NCBI GenBank assembly: GCA_013339895.1
Contig: JABACO010000004.1
Span: 11,655,723 to 11,719,722 of the forward strand
Direction: 5' to 3'
DNA length: 64,000 nt
DNA from: Ephydatia muelleri
Taxonomy: Eukaryota > Porifera > Demospongiae > Spongillida > Spongillidae
How positions within the stretch are numbered: position 1 is the first letter of the stretch; each line of letters opens with the position of its first letter. The notes beneath the pieces were generated by a model, which worked only from the letters and a program-made list of their open reading frames with translations, had not been told where the DNA came from and did no database searches. Made by a program: the position numbers and the translations under genes. Shown here piece after piece: positions 47,521-59,130 of the stretch.

Positions 47521-47838
47521 TCATGACTTAGTGTTGGAGTAGGGAGGTGGAACACAGCTGTTATAGTGTGTGATGGCATTTTCCAAACAGGGTGTAGAAA
47601 TCACACAATCAGATCCACAAAAGATTCTATACAGGCTACTGATGAATGACGAAACAAGAAGTGCATACAAAATTCTCTTCTCCTCAAACTCAACTGGGCC
47701 TGTCCTCCAAGCCATGTCAGGGACATTAGCACCAGTAAACTCACCAATGGAATGGCCAACATCTGTGTAGAACTCATAGATGCCAGAATTAGTTGTGTAA
47801 GGGCTGCCCTGGCATTGTGGGCACATTTGCAGAAACAA
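47521..47838 (-). CDS. short ORF, unrecognised (doubtful)
   Basis: The 105-codon ORF reads MCPQCQGSPYTTNSGIYEFY, then GHSIGEFTGANVPDMAWRTG and FGS-like Cys-containing segments to PPPYSNTKS. Its upstream in-frame sequence is hydrophobic (CLVAFLFLFLQ), so it could be the remainder of a secreted protein. Five cysteines are present. I recognise no family, and an exon boundary upstream is not evident. It may be an exon, a fragment or chance. Confidence 0.25.
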   Translation of the reverse strand: MFLQMCPQCQGSPYTTNSGIYEFYTDVGHSIGEFTGANVPDMAWRTGPVEFEEKRILYALLVSSFISSLYRIFCGSDCVISTPCLENAITHYNSCVPPPYSNTKS

Positions 47839-47894
47839 AAACAGAAACGCAACAAGACAAGTGCAACTTGGGATCTATACTGCGTAGACTGCAT

Positions 47895-49973
47895 TATTCA
47901 CAGTGTAGACAGTAAAGCAAGACCTTGGAGTTGTAATTCTTGTCTTAATGTTTCTTGCAAGGCCATCATTTGACACCCTGTCACAGTGAATTATAAGTAT
48001 TGAGGGAGTCTGCATCTTAGTTTGTTGCACAATCAACCATTCATCACAAGTGCCGCAGAACCTGCAATCACATTAACATTCAAATTCCAGTAGTCAAATT
48101 ACAACAATTGCTTACACTTGAGGCACTGGCATGTTATCCAAAGCTATCTGTGTATTAAGGAAGCTGATCATTAGGTCAGACAAGCTCTTTGTTTCACCAC
48201 TGAACATGTAATTATAAACTTTCAACTGTCTATAAAGAATTAAGTATTGCTTTAAAATTTTAGCGGCCCAAACTTCACTACCATTAAACAGCATTCAGCT
48301 TGTCTATATACCAAGGTTGTAAACATTTGCAAAAATTGTTCTGCCACTTATAGAAACTAATAATAGATTTATTTCTCTTACAAATTTTGGGACTTACATC
48401 TTTTGGAAAAAACAGTTTACTATCAGGACAGACATCCCTTCTGAAAAATCATTCTGAACTCCAACCAGCAAATATTGTGCTTCTTTACCAAGCAATTACT
48501 GTTACGTAGGATTTTTTAATCTTTGCTTTGCCTTGTCTTATTTTTAAAATAAGGGGGTTGGTGTTTCAAGGATTACTTATGGAACTCTGTGGTTGATCCA
48601 TAATACCAATGAAACACTTCTGAATTGATGTAAGGCACCGAGCAGATGTGGCAGCTGTATGAGTGCAAACTAATAAGATGGATTAGGAAACAGTATATTA
48701 TATACTTATTAATATTGTATTCTGGAGAGCTCGGAGAACTGCCAGAAAAGATTGGACCTTCCCAGTATGCCTTTGTGCAGCAGTGCACCTGAAGTCTTTT
48801 GAAACAATTGAATTATTGCCTGGTCAAATTTAATTTGTTACACTGACTCACCATTTCTGTCGCAACACTTTCAACACTTTCAGTTGATTGAAATACATGT
48901 GGGCTGAAAAACACAAATTTATATGAGTGTGAAATCCTATTCTCTATATAATACTGACAACTTTGGTTGTATTGGTTGTATATGCTGCAATATAATTTCT
49001 TTTATAACTCAATTCTACTTATTTTATTGTGTTCTCTCTTGTCGCTTTGTCTTGATCTATAACTGGCTGTGCAAGATGAGTGCTAAAACAAAATATTACA
49101 AAGAAAGAAGTAAAAATGAGTCACCTATACCATGTCATGCCAGCATCCTTAGCTGATTCAGCATGCTCAACTGATTCTGCATCCTCAGGTGATAATTTTT
49201 CAGAACTGGAATAGATGTCACAAATATAATGAGCTAAATGGTCACATTGAAAGACTATACCTTTGTGTCTTGTGTTTCAGAGGTTTCAATGGTTTTAGGA
49301 GGTTATAAAACTGGGTCTTTTCAGTCATAGTGAAAGTTCGTTTTGCCCACTTGTCATTCAAGGGACAGGATGGCTTTCATTTCAGTGATTGCTGCATTTT
49401 TGAAAAAGGTTACTGAATGCTATGGCTAAAGTATGTATACAGTGGAAATAGGAACATCGAAAACGAGTATTCCTCCTTGTCAAATCTGAGAAGAGGTATA
49501 AAGAAGTTGATACTCATACTGTGTATCTTGCAAGGGTAGATCTTACCTTACCACTGACATACAAAACAGAAGCAAGTATTTAAATCTTTTCTTTACAATG
49601 GTTTCATGTGTAATGCATATGCATGTGCTTAACAATAAACAAAATGACACCCTAGCAGAATACAGTAATTAGTTGAAGCTTCAATTTAGACTTTAATAAT
49701 TTACTTTTGTTAGTGAAATAGTAATAACGTTACCAGACTGTTTGGTATACATGAAATTGTACTAAATAATTTAACAATATTTAAAACACTTACTAAAATA
49801 ATTCCAATTATTGCAACTCAAATTAAAGTGCAATCAAGCTGCACACCAGTGAATACCTGTATTGCGAAGTATTTTTATTGTGTGCAGTAATTTATTTACA
49901 GATGAGATGTTATGGATATGCTTATGTGGCTATGTGGTAACTGATACCCAAAATACTATAATATTGGTTTTTC
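47895..49973. other. no gene supported
   Basis: AT-rich sequence. A minus ORF at 48573-48788 contains CHICSVPYINSEVFHWYYGS, which has protein-like composition and could be an exon or relic related to the ORF at 49974-50501, but I cannot link them. Confidence 0.35.
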
Positions 49974-50501
49974 TCAGCCAAACCAAACATATACTTTGTT
50001 ATCCACTTTTTGCAGTAAATTCATCACATGACTGGTACAAGCATGTTGTGACAGCTTTCCTAAATCCTTAGCAGTACCGGCTCTTGTAACAATCCGGAAT
50101 GTAGGCTCAAGGTAGTCCTGTAAGGATTCTAAGTTGTACACACAAATGATGCTAAGCAGCTGGACTTTACTGCGGTCAATTATTAACTGTTGTGGCTTGA
50201 CCATTGAATAGAATCCAAGCAGCAGTCCTTCAGCACGGCTAAAGGTCTCCATGAAATAGCACAAAGAAAGTACTGTATGATCGTTGGTTATGAGTTCTGC
50301 AACAGGAACAGGAACTTGTTTACGAGAAATGTTTTTTTTTTCCAAGTGCCATTCAAGGGCAAAAGAACAGGACTGATCTATCTGTGACAGCCCAGCAGCA
50401 CAAACATGTACTCTAGATTGATGGGGAAACTTCTCTGCAAAATTTGCATCCCGCACACCGATTTGCTTATAAAAAAGGATCCTGACTGTGGCTGCGGTCA
50501 T
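49974..50501 (-). CDS. partial transposon-like ORF (175 codons), family not identified
   Basis: The ORF has few low-complexity parts and reads like a genuine internal protein segment: RILFYKQIGVRDANFAEKF, VHVCAAGLSQIDQSCSFAL, QQLIIDRSKVQLLSIICVYN, LEPTFRIVTRAGTAKDL, HACTSHVMNLLQK. The order of an I-x-D-x-S segment, an R-I-V segment and an H-x-C-x2-H-x-M motif resembles the central part of uncharacterised DDE-type mobile-gene proteins in sponges and cnidarians. The upstream frame runs on as YWQCIR to a stop near 50528. It could be a truncated exon. The function is unproven. Confidence 0.4.
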   Translation of the reverse strand: MTAATVRILFYKQIGVRDANFAEKFPHQSRVHVCAAGLSQIDQSCSFALEWHLEKKNISRKQVPVPVAELITNDHTVLSLCYFMETFSRAEGLLLGFYSMVKPQQLIIDRSKVQLLSIICVYNLESLQDYLEPTFRIVTRAGTAKDLGKLSQHACTSHVMNLLQKVDNKVYVWFG

Positions 50502-50529
50502 TCGAATGCACTGCCAGTATGCAGATTAA

Positions 50530-51599
50530 GGGATCGAAAAATGCATGCAGATCTCTCCTTTGTAAATTCAGGTAGCTACAAATAGTTATAGCATCCTGTG
50601 TTATAGTACCTTTTTAATTTGCATGCCTCCACCTCCTAATTCTTCACCTTCCTTTTTTTTTAATGTATACACACCTGATCAAAACAATTAGGTATGGAAT
50701 AACACTAACCTTCAGTATAGAATGGTGTATCAATTGAACGTGATGTGCACGTTGGGCATTTGTATGCTTCATTTCCCTTTCATCTTTGTCTGTCAACACC
50801 CACACAACTGCCATGGTACCATTCATCGCAATAGTCACTTCCAATCATGAACCTAGTATTCATATCCGAGTTATAAAAACACCTCACAATTAATACATTA
50901 CTACCTGTCAGCATCATAGGGCTGACGACAAAGGCAATACAGCAGCTTGAAAGGATCAAGAAAGAGCAGAGGGGAGGGAACCTGATCTGTTTAGTACTGC
51001 CATTATATGAAACAATGCAAATCTCTCCTCATTCGGCTGAAATTCAGTGGTTGTGGCCTGCATATAATGAAAAAGTAGCAAATTTAGCTGCTAGGTGTGC
51101 CTGTCGGGCTACTGCTTTCCAACTATACCAGTTTATTGATCTGTACATAAGTCAACAGCACTATTACATATATCTGTACCTCATGTTGAAGTGCTTGTGC
51201 AAAGTGAACACAACGTTCTCCCTTTTGTTATGCAACTGCTGCTGATGATACCTAGTCATACATACAGGTAGTATACTTTCTTCATGTGCTTTACCTTCAT
51301 AATATAAAGGAACAACAATGCATCTTGTGGTGCATGTTGACAATATGAATGGATTGATGCATGATTCCACTTCTGTTTCTCCAACACAGGTACCATGAAA
51401 CCATTTCCACAATAGTTGTATTTGATCATTAAACTACAATAGGCATAATGAATCATTTTTAACCCATATACCTCTCTGAACTGTGTGCCTGCTGCATAAC
51501 AATACAAGTACAGATCTTCCTCTGCCACAGGCTCCATACCTCCTCCTGAAGATCAGTGACTTCATTTTGTATGGTCCCTTCTATGACATCGCTACTAGC
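50530..51599. other. no gene seen
   Basis: Only short ORFs without motifs occur. The sequence leads into degenerate satellite units from about 51600. Confidence 0.5.
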
Positions 51600-52989
51600 C
51601 CTTGTACAACATCACTGTTTCCAACTACACCATCACTGTCTCATTCATCTACTCTATCACTGGGCCCCTTCATCCTATCACTGGGCCTGTCATCCACACC
51701 TTCCCTGGCATCTTCATCTACACCTTCACTGGCATCTTCATCCACACCTTCACTGGCATCTTCATCTACACCACCATTAGTTTCTTCATCCACACCTTCA
51801 CTGGCATCTTCATCCACACCTTCACTGGCATCTTCATCCACACCTTCACTGGCATCTTCATCCACACCACCATTAGCTTCTTCATCCACATCTTCACTGG
51901 CATCTTCATCCACACCATCACTGACCACTTCATCCACACCTTCACTGGCATCTTCATCCACACCATCACTGGCATCTTCATCCACACCTTCACTGGCATC
52001 TTCATCTACACCATCACTGGCATCTTCATCCACATCATCACTGGCCTCTTCATCCACACCTTCACTGGCCTCTTCATCCACATCTTCACTGGCATCTTCA
52101 TCCACACCTTCACTGGCCTCTTCATCCACACCATCACTGGCCTCTTCATCCACACCTTCACTGGCCTCTTCATCCACATCTTCACTGGCATCTTCATCTA
52201 CACCTTCACTGGCATCTTCATCCACACCATCACTGGCCTCTTCATCCACACCATCACTGGATCTTCATCCACACCATCACTGGCATCTTCATACATCTTC
52301 ACTGGCATCTTCATCTACACCATCACTGGCATCTTCATCCACACCACCATTAGCTTCTTCATCCACACCTTCACTGGCCTCTTCATCCACATCTTCACTG
52401 GCATCTTCATCCACACCATCACTGGCATCTTCATCCACACCACCATTAGCTTCTTCATCCACACCTTCACTGGCCTCTTCATCTACAACATCACTGGCAT
52501 CTTCATCTACAACATCACTGGCATCTTCATCCACACCACCATTAGCTTCTTCATCCACATCTTCATTGGCATCTTCATCTACACCTTCACTGGCATCTTC
52601 ATCCACACCTTCACTGGCATCTTCATCCACACCACCATTAGCTTCTTCATCCACATCTTCACTGGCATCTTCATCTACACCATCACTGGCTCTTCATCCA
52701 CACCATCACTGGCCTCTTCATCCACACCATAACTGGCCTCTTCATCCACACCTTCACTGGCATCTTCATCCACACCATAACTGGCCTCTTCATCCACATC
52801 TTCACTGGTATCTTCATCTACACCTTCACCAGCATCTTCATCTACACCATCACTGGCATCTCATCCACACCATCACTGGCTCTTCATCCACACCATCACT
52901 GGCCTCTTTATCCACACCATAACTGGCATCTTCATCCATCTTCTTCCACACATCACTGGCCTCTTCATCTACAGCACCATTAGCTTCTT
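51600..52989. repeat. 24-bp satellite array (copy B)
   Basis: Same 24-bp unit and same variants as at 1-6312, but only about 1.4 kb long. Degenerate units lie at the left edge (ACCATCACTGTCTCATTC, CTATCACTGGGCC). The right edge joins single-copy sequence at the same point as copy A (CTTCTTCCATACCATTATTG). The plus ORF 51483-52922 runs from unique sequence into the repeats in the LASSSTPS frame, but TCA-to-TAA stops and shifts occur after about 52700. Confidence 0.95.
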
Positions 52990-55713
52990 CTTCCATACCA
53001 TTATTGGCCCTCCCATTGTACCCTCACTGGCAGTACTATAATTCCCCTACGTCATAGCTAGTGTCGTCGTTTCCACCACACATCGGCCTCTTCCTCCGTC
53101 TCCATTGTTATTACCTTCCTCTGCAGTGTCATTTGCTTTGTTCTTCCATGCTGTCATTGACCTGTACTTCCATACGACTACATATTTCATCTTGCACATG
53201 GTCACCAACCTTTCCAACTGCAATCAGAACAGTTTCTTTTCCAATGAAAGCCTAAATGTGTAGCAATACATGTACAGGGAATATACATGTGCACATAAAC
53301 TGTGTGCACATCATGCGTGCACCTAAAATGTTGTGTCTACGATTGCTTGAATCTGCGATTAGCTGAGAATTGAGCTTAGTAATTACATTGCAAGGCCAGA
53401 TATTTAGACATCATTATACAGTGTGTAAAGTTAATTGTAATTTACATAGCCTACCTGATGATAGGGATCAATACCAATCATTTTGTACACAGAAGAGCAA
53501 ACATCAGATCAATTGTGGTACCAGTATGAAGCAACAGCTGCCACAAACATGGGTGACAGATTTGATTTTCTGGACACAGCTTGTGTGACTAGGAATCAGA
53601 AGCCATATGGTGTAATGCATGATGCATATTTGGGAGGCATCTATCTTGTTTCACTGATGTACTTTACAACTTTCACCAGGCTCAATTTTGTGCTTTTGTC
53701 CAATTCGTGGTTGTTAAGTACAATGTGCAATCAAACCACATCACTTTCAAACAAAGATCAACTTACCATAATAAGGCCTTACCAGCTTAATGCAAAAATA
53801 AATGCAAGTGTTGTACTGGCACCATGAAGTGCATATACATGCATGCAAGGCAGAATGTACAGAGGCCCTCCTCAACACTATCTATCCTCACACCGAGCCA
53901 TCCCTTCAAACATATAGACTGGACAATTAATGTCCCACACTCCAGCTTAGATCAACCATAGAAGCTGCATCCATGATTGGCATACATATAGCTATCAGTT
54001 TTAAGTCACTCCTTGAGTTTTATCTATTTACACAAGCACTCTATAATACCACACACATCACACACAAATCCACCAACTTCAACCAGAGTAAATAATGTTG
54101 TGAACCCTTTTCCTGGTCACTTCTCACACAGAGCAGTTGCTTCTCGACCAGTTGGGGCGTGTGCTTCAATGCAGTGTCAATTAGGGATGAGCACAGTGTG
54201 TGCGTATGTTGATCTTGAAATGGAATAAAGATGATATAAAGTATGTTACATTTATTTCGCATTACCTGCAATGACTTGTGTACATGGTTGCCTATGACTG
54301 CGCCGCCATTATATTGCTGGTACTGTACATTTAGAGACTGGAGAGCTGCTTCCACTCCCTTCACAAAGGGTCCCTCAGACACTTTTTCTAGCTTCAGCAA
54401 TCATTTGTTCCTACATGCATCAGATGTATGTTCATGTTTGAGGTTAAAAAGAGGTGCATGTACATTGTTGTGTAACATTCACATGACACCCCCCTCCCCA
54501 CCCTCGTATTGTATCAGAGGGTGCAAATAATCCATATACTAAAGTGCATTCCACTTACCAATTCAGCTCTCTTCTTGCTGCATCTTTCATTTTCCTCTAC
54601 CAGACTGGAGAGAAGAGGACTAGACTCTCCTACAATCATGGCAGCGTAAATCCTTCACACTTGACTGTTCTAGTCAAATGGTCTTCATATGTAGCAAGGT
54701 CCTTAACTGCAGTGCTGGAGCGGCTGCACTGAACTTGGCAGAAAGTTCACGGCACTCTCTTCAAAGCATGGACACTGAATGCTGGCAGATGTTGCTACAT
54801 GTATGTAGTCAGTGATGCACTTTGTACATACAACTGCATTGCAGTGCAATGTAAGTGCTGCACCAGTATTGTTCACACATTTGGCACTTAAGTAAGTCTG
54901 TTACTGGAAGTACTTGTGTTGGGGCTAACTGTGGTTCCGTTCTGTGACACACAACCTTTGGTGGTGCAATAGTGTTGATGTCATAAAGCAAGGCATTTGG
55001 TGTGACACCTGATTGTCGCCCAGGTTTCTGTGGGTTACCTCCTTTACATGTAAGTGGAGCCAGCTTCTGGTGTGTGGGTTCCTGTATAATTACAAGTGTA
55101 GGTATACACACTTAGGTCAATATGTTTACCTTGCAGGTACTGGGACAATGTTGTAGCCAGTTGTATGGCTTTACCATACACCTGTATGCTTACTGCTGCT
55201 TCTTGTACTATGCACATAGCACGTCTGCACGCTCTGCAGAAACTTGTTGGGAAATCAACAGTGTCATTGCGTATGTCTATTGCAAAGCATGTGAAGAGCT
55301 CCTTTGAAAAGGCAGCACAGGTGTATTTTGTTTGAGACTCGCATTTTCCACCCTTATATATATCTTAACCAGTTTATGACCACATACTCTACAGAAGTTC
55401 TGGATTTTACATTGCGTGTTTCAATTGTCATCGTGTATCTAATTTATACATATGGGTGTTGCGCACGTGCCAATTTCGCATTATTTATTAGTTATTCATT
55501 AGTTACATAACCGTGTCGTTCAGAAAATAAGCCCCGACATGAACTAAACGAAAAGGGGACGTACAAGGATCGCTCTTTGAGTAGGAGTAAGTTTTAAAAC
55601 CATCTGCCTGGGGGGCTTCGAGAAAAATCGGTTGCCGCCAGAGCACTTAATGAAGACAATGAAAGGTTTGCCTTAAATAGTCACATGCGCGGCATTTATA
55701 GGCCAGAGGAGAA
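52990..55713. repeat. segmental duplication, copy B
   Basis: Collinear with 6250-8949, from the satellite edge to AGAGGAGAA at 55705-55713, where homology ends exactly at the first base of the fold-back element. Compared with copy A it has a short poly-C site near 54490 and about 90 bp extra near 55395-55490. Apart from the decayed gene no coding sequence is supported. Confidence 0.9.
54060..55345 (-). pseudogene. decayed mobile gene with RAG1-N-terminal-like zinc-finger modules (copy B)
   Basis: Paralogue of the minus-strand pseudogene at 7370-8640, somewhat better preserved. The stop of copy A is a Gln here (SLNVQYQQYNGGAVIGNHVH). The Cys-rich block lies at about 55130-55335, followed by an intron of 48 bp near 55080-55130. 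The NALLYDINTIAPPKVV segment lies at about 54945-55010 and the RING-like block at about 54760-54890. The C-terminal part FVKGVEAALQSLNVQYQQ lies at 54310-54370, then a 52-bp GT...AG intron at about 54223-54275, then TLCSSLIDTALKHTPQLVEK. Frameshifts at the RING-like block and after the 52-bp intron remain. Both copies share the same intron positions, so the gene already had introns before the duplication. Confidence 0.5.
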
Positions 55714-55797
55714 CCGCTTAGAAGTTAGCCCAACATTTCTTTGCCGCACATTCCATACCAATTACCACGTATACTTTGGCCGCACGGCCGCATTGCG
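55714..55797 (+). repeat. left 84-bp terminal inverted repeat
   Basis: Identical to the reverse complement of 58062-58145. A degenerate second copy (GAAGTTAGCCCAACATTCCG) follows at 55805-55850. Confidence 0.95.
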
Positions 55798-55892
55798 ACC
55801 CATGTGAAGTTAGCCCAACATTCCGTAGCCGCACATTTAAACACCAATTAAGAACATCGCGCGCCGTGGGCGCTGAGGCGCAACTGTAAAAT

Positions 55893-55918
55893 CAGAGATC
55901 ATATATAGATGATCTCTG
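55893..55918. mobile_element. 26-bp palindromic mini-insertion, copy 2
   Basis: CAGAGATCATAT...GATGATCTCTG is flanked by GTAAAAT on both sides (55886-55892 and 55919-55925), or GTAAAATC if the element starts one base later. It is inserted inside the fold-back element. Relative to copy 1 at 16542-16567 it is in the opposite orientation. It differs only at one paired position, where C:G replaces A:T on both arms. Confidence 0.55.
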
Positions 55919-56039
55919 GTAAAATCGATAGACGCGCTAGTATATAGTAAAGTACTTTACTACTAGTATGCATAAAAATGTACCTAGACCTACACAAAGT
56001 TAATAATAACGTACAATGAACAAAAGCCAAAAGAAGGCC

Positions 56040-56895
56040 ATCATTATAACCTGCATGCCCCCAACTAAACAAACCAAAATACAGGTGAGGCTGCACTACT
56101 GAGACATCACACACAGCCCACATGACATGCCTATGCTAATGGCACGCCCTTGGCCCCTCCCCCTTTTGAACAGGAGAGGTTCAAGTGTGCATACATAGGG
56201 ACAATTTTATACCCCCAACCAAACAAACCAAAATACAGGTGAGGCTGCACTACTGAGACATCACACACAGCCCACATGACATGCCTATGCTAGTGGCACG
56301 CCCATGGCCCCTCCTCTTTTTGAACAGGAGAGGTTCAAGTGTGCATTCATAGCAACAATTTTAAGAGTTGCATACCCACAACCAAACAAACCAAAATACA
56401 GGTGAGGCTGCACTACTGAGACATCACACACAGCCCACATGACATGCCTATGCTAATGGCACGCCCTTGGCCCCTCCCCTTTTTGAACAGGAGAGGTTCA
56501 AGTGTGCATACATAGGGACAATTTTATACCCCCAACCAAACAAACCAAAATACAGGTGAGGCTGCACTACTCAGACATCACACACAGCCCACATGACATG
56601 CCTATGCTAGTGGCACGCCCATGGCCCCTCCCCTTTTTGAACAGGAGAGGTTCAAGTGTGCATACATAGGGACAATTTTATACCCCCAACCAAACAAACC
56701 AAAATACAGGTGTTGCTGCACTACTGAGACATCACACACAGCCCACATGACATGCCTATGCTAGTGGCACGCCCATGGCCCCTCCCCTTTTTGAACAGGA
56801 GAGGTTCAAGTGTGCATACATAGGAACAATTTTAAGAGTTGCATGCCCCCAACCAAACAAACCAAAATACAGGTGAGGCTGCACTACTCAGACAC
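56040..56895 (+). repeat. forward array of 154/163-bp units in the fold-back element
   Basis: Unit starts (AAACCAAAATACAGGTG) lie at 56071, 56225, 56388, 56542, 56696 and 56859. Spacings alternate between 154 and 163 because of a 9-bp indel (AAGAGTTGC). Each unit contains CACACAGCCCACATGACATG and GAACAGGAGAGGTTCAAG. Confidence 0.9.
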
Positions 56896-57079
56896 ACACT
56901 TCCATAAAAACTTTGTGTATCTGTTTTGTGTCATTCCTTATTTGCACTTCAGAATAATGTGAAATTTCAGACACTATGAAGATATTCTCATGCACAGCTT
57001 AATGATAAATTACAATGTATTCACGGAGTGCTTGAAAGTCCAATGAAAACAGTAACTCATTATTAACTTTGACCCTTTC

Positions 57080-57955
57080 ATTCACACTTGAACCTCTCCT
57101 GTTCAAAAAGGGGAGGGGCCTTGGGCGTGTCACATGCACAAGCATGTCATGTGGGCTGTGTGTGATGTCTCCGTAGTGCAGCCTCACCTGTATTTTGGTT
57201 TGTTTGGTTGGGGGCTTGCAACTGTTAAAATTGTTCCTATGTATGCACACTTGAACCTCTCCTGTTCAAAAAGGGGAGGGGCCATGGGCGTGCCACTAGC
57301 ATAGGCATGTCATGTGGGCTGTGTGTGATGTCTCAGTAGTGCAGCCTCACCTGTATTTTGGTTTGTTTGGTTGGGGGCATGCAACTCTTAAAATTGTTCC
57401 TATGTATGCACACTTGAACCTCTCCTGTTCAAAAAGGGGAGGGGCCATGGGCGTGCCACTAGCATAGGCATGTCATGTGGGCTGTGTGTGATGTCTGAAT
57501 AGTGCAGCCTCACCTGTATTTTGGTTTGTTTGGTTGGGGGCATGCAACTCTTAAAATTGTTCCTATGTATGCACACTTGAACCTCTTTGGTTCAAAAAGG
57601 GGAGGGGCCATGGGCGTGCCACTAGCATAGGCATGTCATGTGGGCTGTGTGTGATGTCTGAGTAGTGCAGCCTCACCTGTATTTTGGTTTGTTTGGTTTG
57701 GGGGCATGCAACTCTTAAAATTGTTCCTATGTATGCACACTTGAACCTCTCCTGTTCAAAAAGGGGAGGGGCCATGGGCGTGCCACTAGCATAGGCATGT
57801 CATGTGGGCTGTGTGTGATGTCTGAGTAGTGCAGCCTCACCTGTATTTTGGTTTGTTTGGTTGGGGGCATGCAACTCTTAAAATTGTTCCTATGTATGCA
57901 CACTTGAACCTCTCCTGTCCATAAAGGGGAGGGTCTATGACATGGCACAAACACA
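57080..57955 (-). repeat. reverse array of 163-bp units in the fold-back element
   Basis: Unit marks (CACTTGAACCTC) lie at 57085, 57248, 57411, 57574, 57738 and 57901. All units are of the longer 163-164-bp class, unlike the mixed forward array. The last unit is diverged (GGGTCTATGACATGG). Confidence 0.9.
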
Positions 57956-58061
57956 GGCATGTCATGTGTAGAGTAGCATCGTTCTGTTGCAGTAACGATT
58001 TGCAGAAAGAGTCTAAGTGTCTGATCTTTTTCAACTGTAGCGTATCTGACGATATTAATGA

Positions 58062-58145
58062 CGCAATGCGGCCGTGCGGCCAAAGTATACGTGGTAATTG
58101 GTATGGAATGTGCGGCAAAGAAATGTTGGGCTAACTTCTAAGCGG
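58062..58145 (-). repeat. right 84-bp terminal inverted repeat
   Basis: Exact reverse complement of 55714-55797. It ends in CTAAGCGG, followed by TCGTTTGACAG. Confidence 0.95.
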
Positions 58146-58771
58146 TCGTTTGACAGACCATAAACTTCAAACGGCTTAGTATCGAACCAAAAACATGCGC
58201 TCCTATAGTCCCAAACTAAGAACATACCAAGTTTGCGTGCAGTTAAGTTCCTTACTTCCAACGCGGCCAGAACTGAACGCCCCAATTTACTGTCACGGGC
58301 GTTTGTTAATTTTCAACTGAACTAGGTACCCTCATGACCAAAAGTGCCCCAGGAACCCAGGGGAAGAAGCCTATGGGCATGAGAACCTGGTGAAAGTTAC
58401 CTTGATCATATTAGCATCATCTGAAATGAGTCAAACAATACCTTCCTATCTTACATTCAGAGTAACAAAAAAGAATAGTGAAAAAAATCATTATAAAAAG
58501 CAATTTTCCATACATCTCTATGGAGGAGTACTAATCCTTATGAGGAACCTCGCAGCAGTGGCTGAAAATTCCATCAACCTTGCAGAGTGATAGCTTATCA
58601 TGTTATCCATTATGGGGCTTCTTTCAAACTTAAATAGCAACTTTCCCTGATTTATGGTATTCAAAAATGAACTTTACCCCATACATTTCTATGGACGCGT
58701 GCGCGGGAAATGTGACGGACGTTTGCAAAATTGGCCAGGAATTGTTAATGAGCGTCCGAAATTTCTCGCAA
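58146..58771. other. no gene seen; right flank of the fold-back element
   Basis: No ORF with recognisable motif. Similar short sentences such as CCATACATCTCTATGGAGG and CCATACATTTCTATGGACG (58508 and 58679) occur twice, hinting at a small internal repeat. Confidence 0.4.
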
Positions 58772-58945
58772 TGACGAATCATAATGGTACCTCATTTGAA
58801 GCCATATGACGTTTGAATGAGACCGTTTGATAAACGGACTCTACGATCCTCATAGCCACGTTTTGTTGATTCAGGTGGCCCGTACCGCGAAGCGCGCGAA
58901 TTTAGCCACATATTGTTATTCGTATAACCTGCTATTGTACCCAGA
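58772..58945. repeat. short block shared with 9475-9640
   Basis: Same orientation and order as the earlier block (CATTTGAAGCCATATGACG, CAGGTGGCCC, ATAACCTGCTA). Confidence 0.7.
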
Positions 58946-59079
58946 CCCTAATAGCATAGATATTTGATACATGGATTGGAAACCTCTCACGTGATCCATT
59001 ACAACATATATAAACAATCCGCGTTTCGCTTGTTTTGGGTGCGTGGGCGTACTGTTATCCAAGCTTTTGTGTCTGTTCA

Positions 59080-59130
59080 GGGGCGGATTTAGGGGGGGGG
59101 GGGGGGGGGGGGGTCCAGGGGGTCCGGACC
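59080..59130. repeat. GGGGCGGATTT-type element end with a 22-bp poly-G
   Basis: GGGGCGGATTTA is followed by 22 G (59092-59113) and TCCAGGGGGTCCGGACCCCC, itself a palindrome. GGGGCGGAT-type ends are recurrent in dispersed invertebrate elements. The other end was not identified. Confidence 0.5.

Larger units (their letters stand above)
55714..58145. mobile_element. fold-back (FB-like) element with perfect 84-bp TIRs and inverted internal arrays
   Basis: The ends 55714-55797 and 58062-58145 are exact reverse complements over 84 bp (CCGCTTAGAAGTTAGCCC outward). Inside, six units of 154-163 bp point one way (about 56040-56895) and six units of 163-164 bp point the other way (about 57080-57950), around a loop of about 180 bp. 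This is the layout of fold-back transposons: tandem subrepeats in inverted arms. No transposase ORF is present, so movement would need enzymes from elsewhere. The left end coincides with the break in homology to copy A of the segmental duplication, supporting a true element boundary. The right flank (TCGTTTGACAG) does not match the empty site, and no target-site duplication is seen. Confidence 0.8.

Noticed and set aside
51483..52922. 479-codon Ser/Thr/Pro-rich ORF that begins in unique sequence
   Set aside because: Tempting because it extends beyond the array, but the frame is then lost by shifts, copy A lacks a counterpart start, and no signal peptide or other domain is present.
56040..57955. 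CRISPR-like or plasmid iteron repeats
   Set aside because: The units are tandem without spacers and organised as inverted arms between perfect TIRs.
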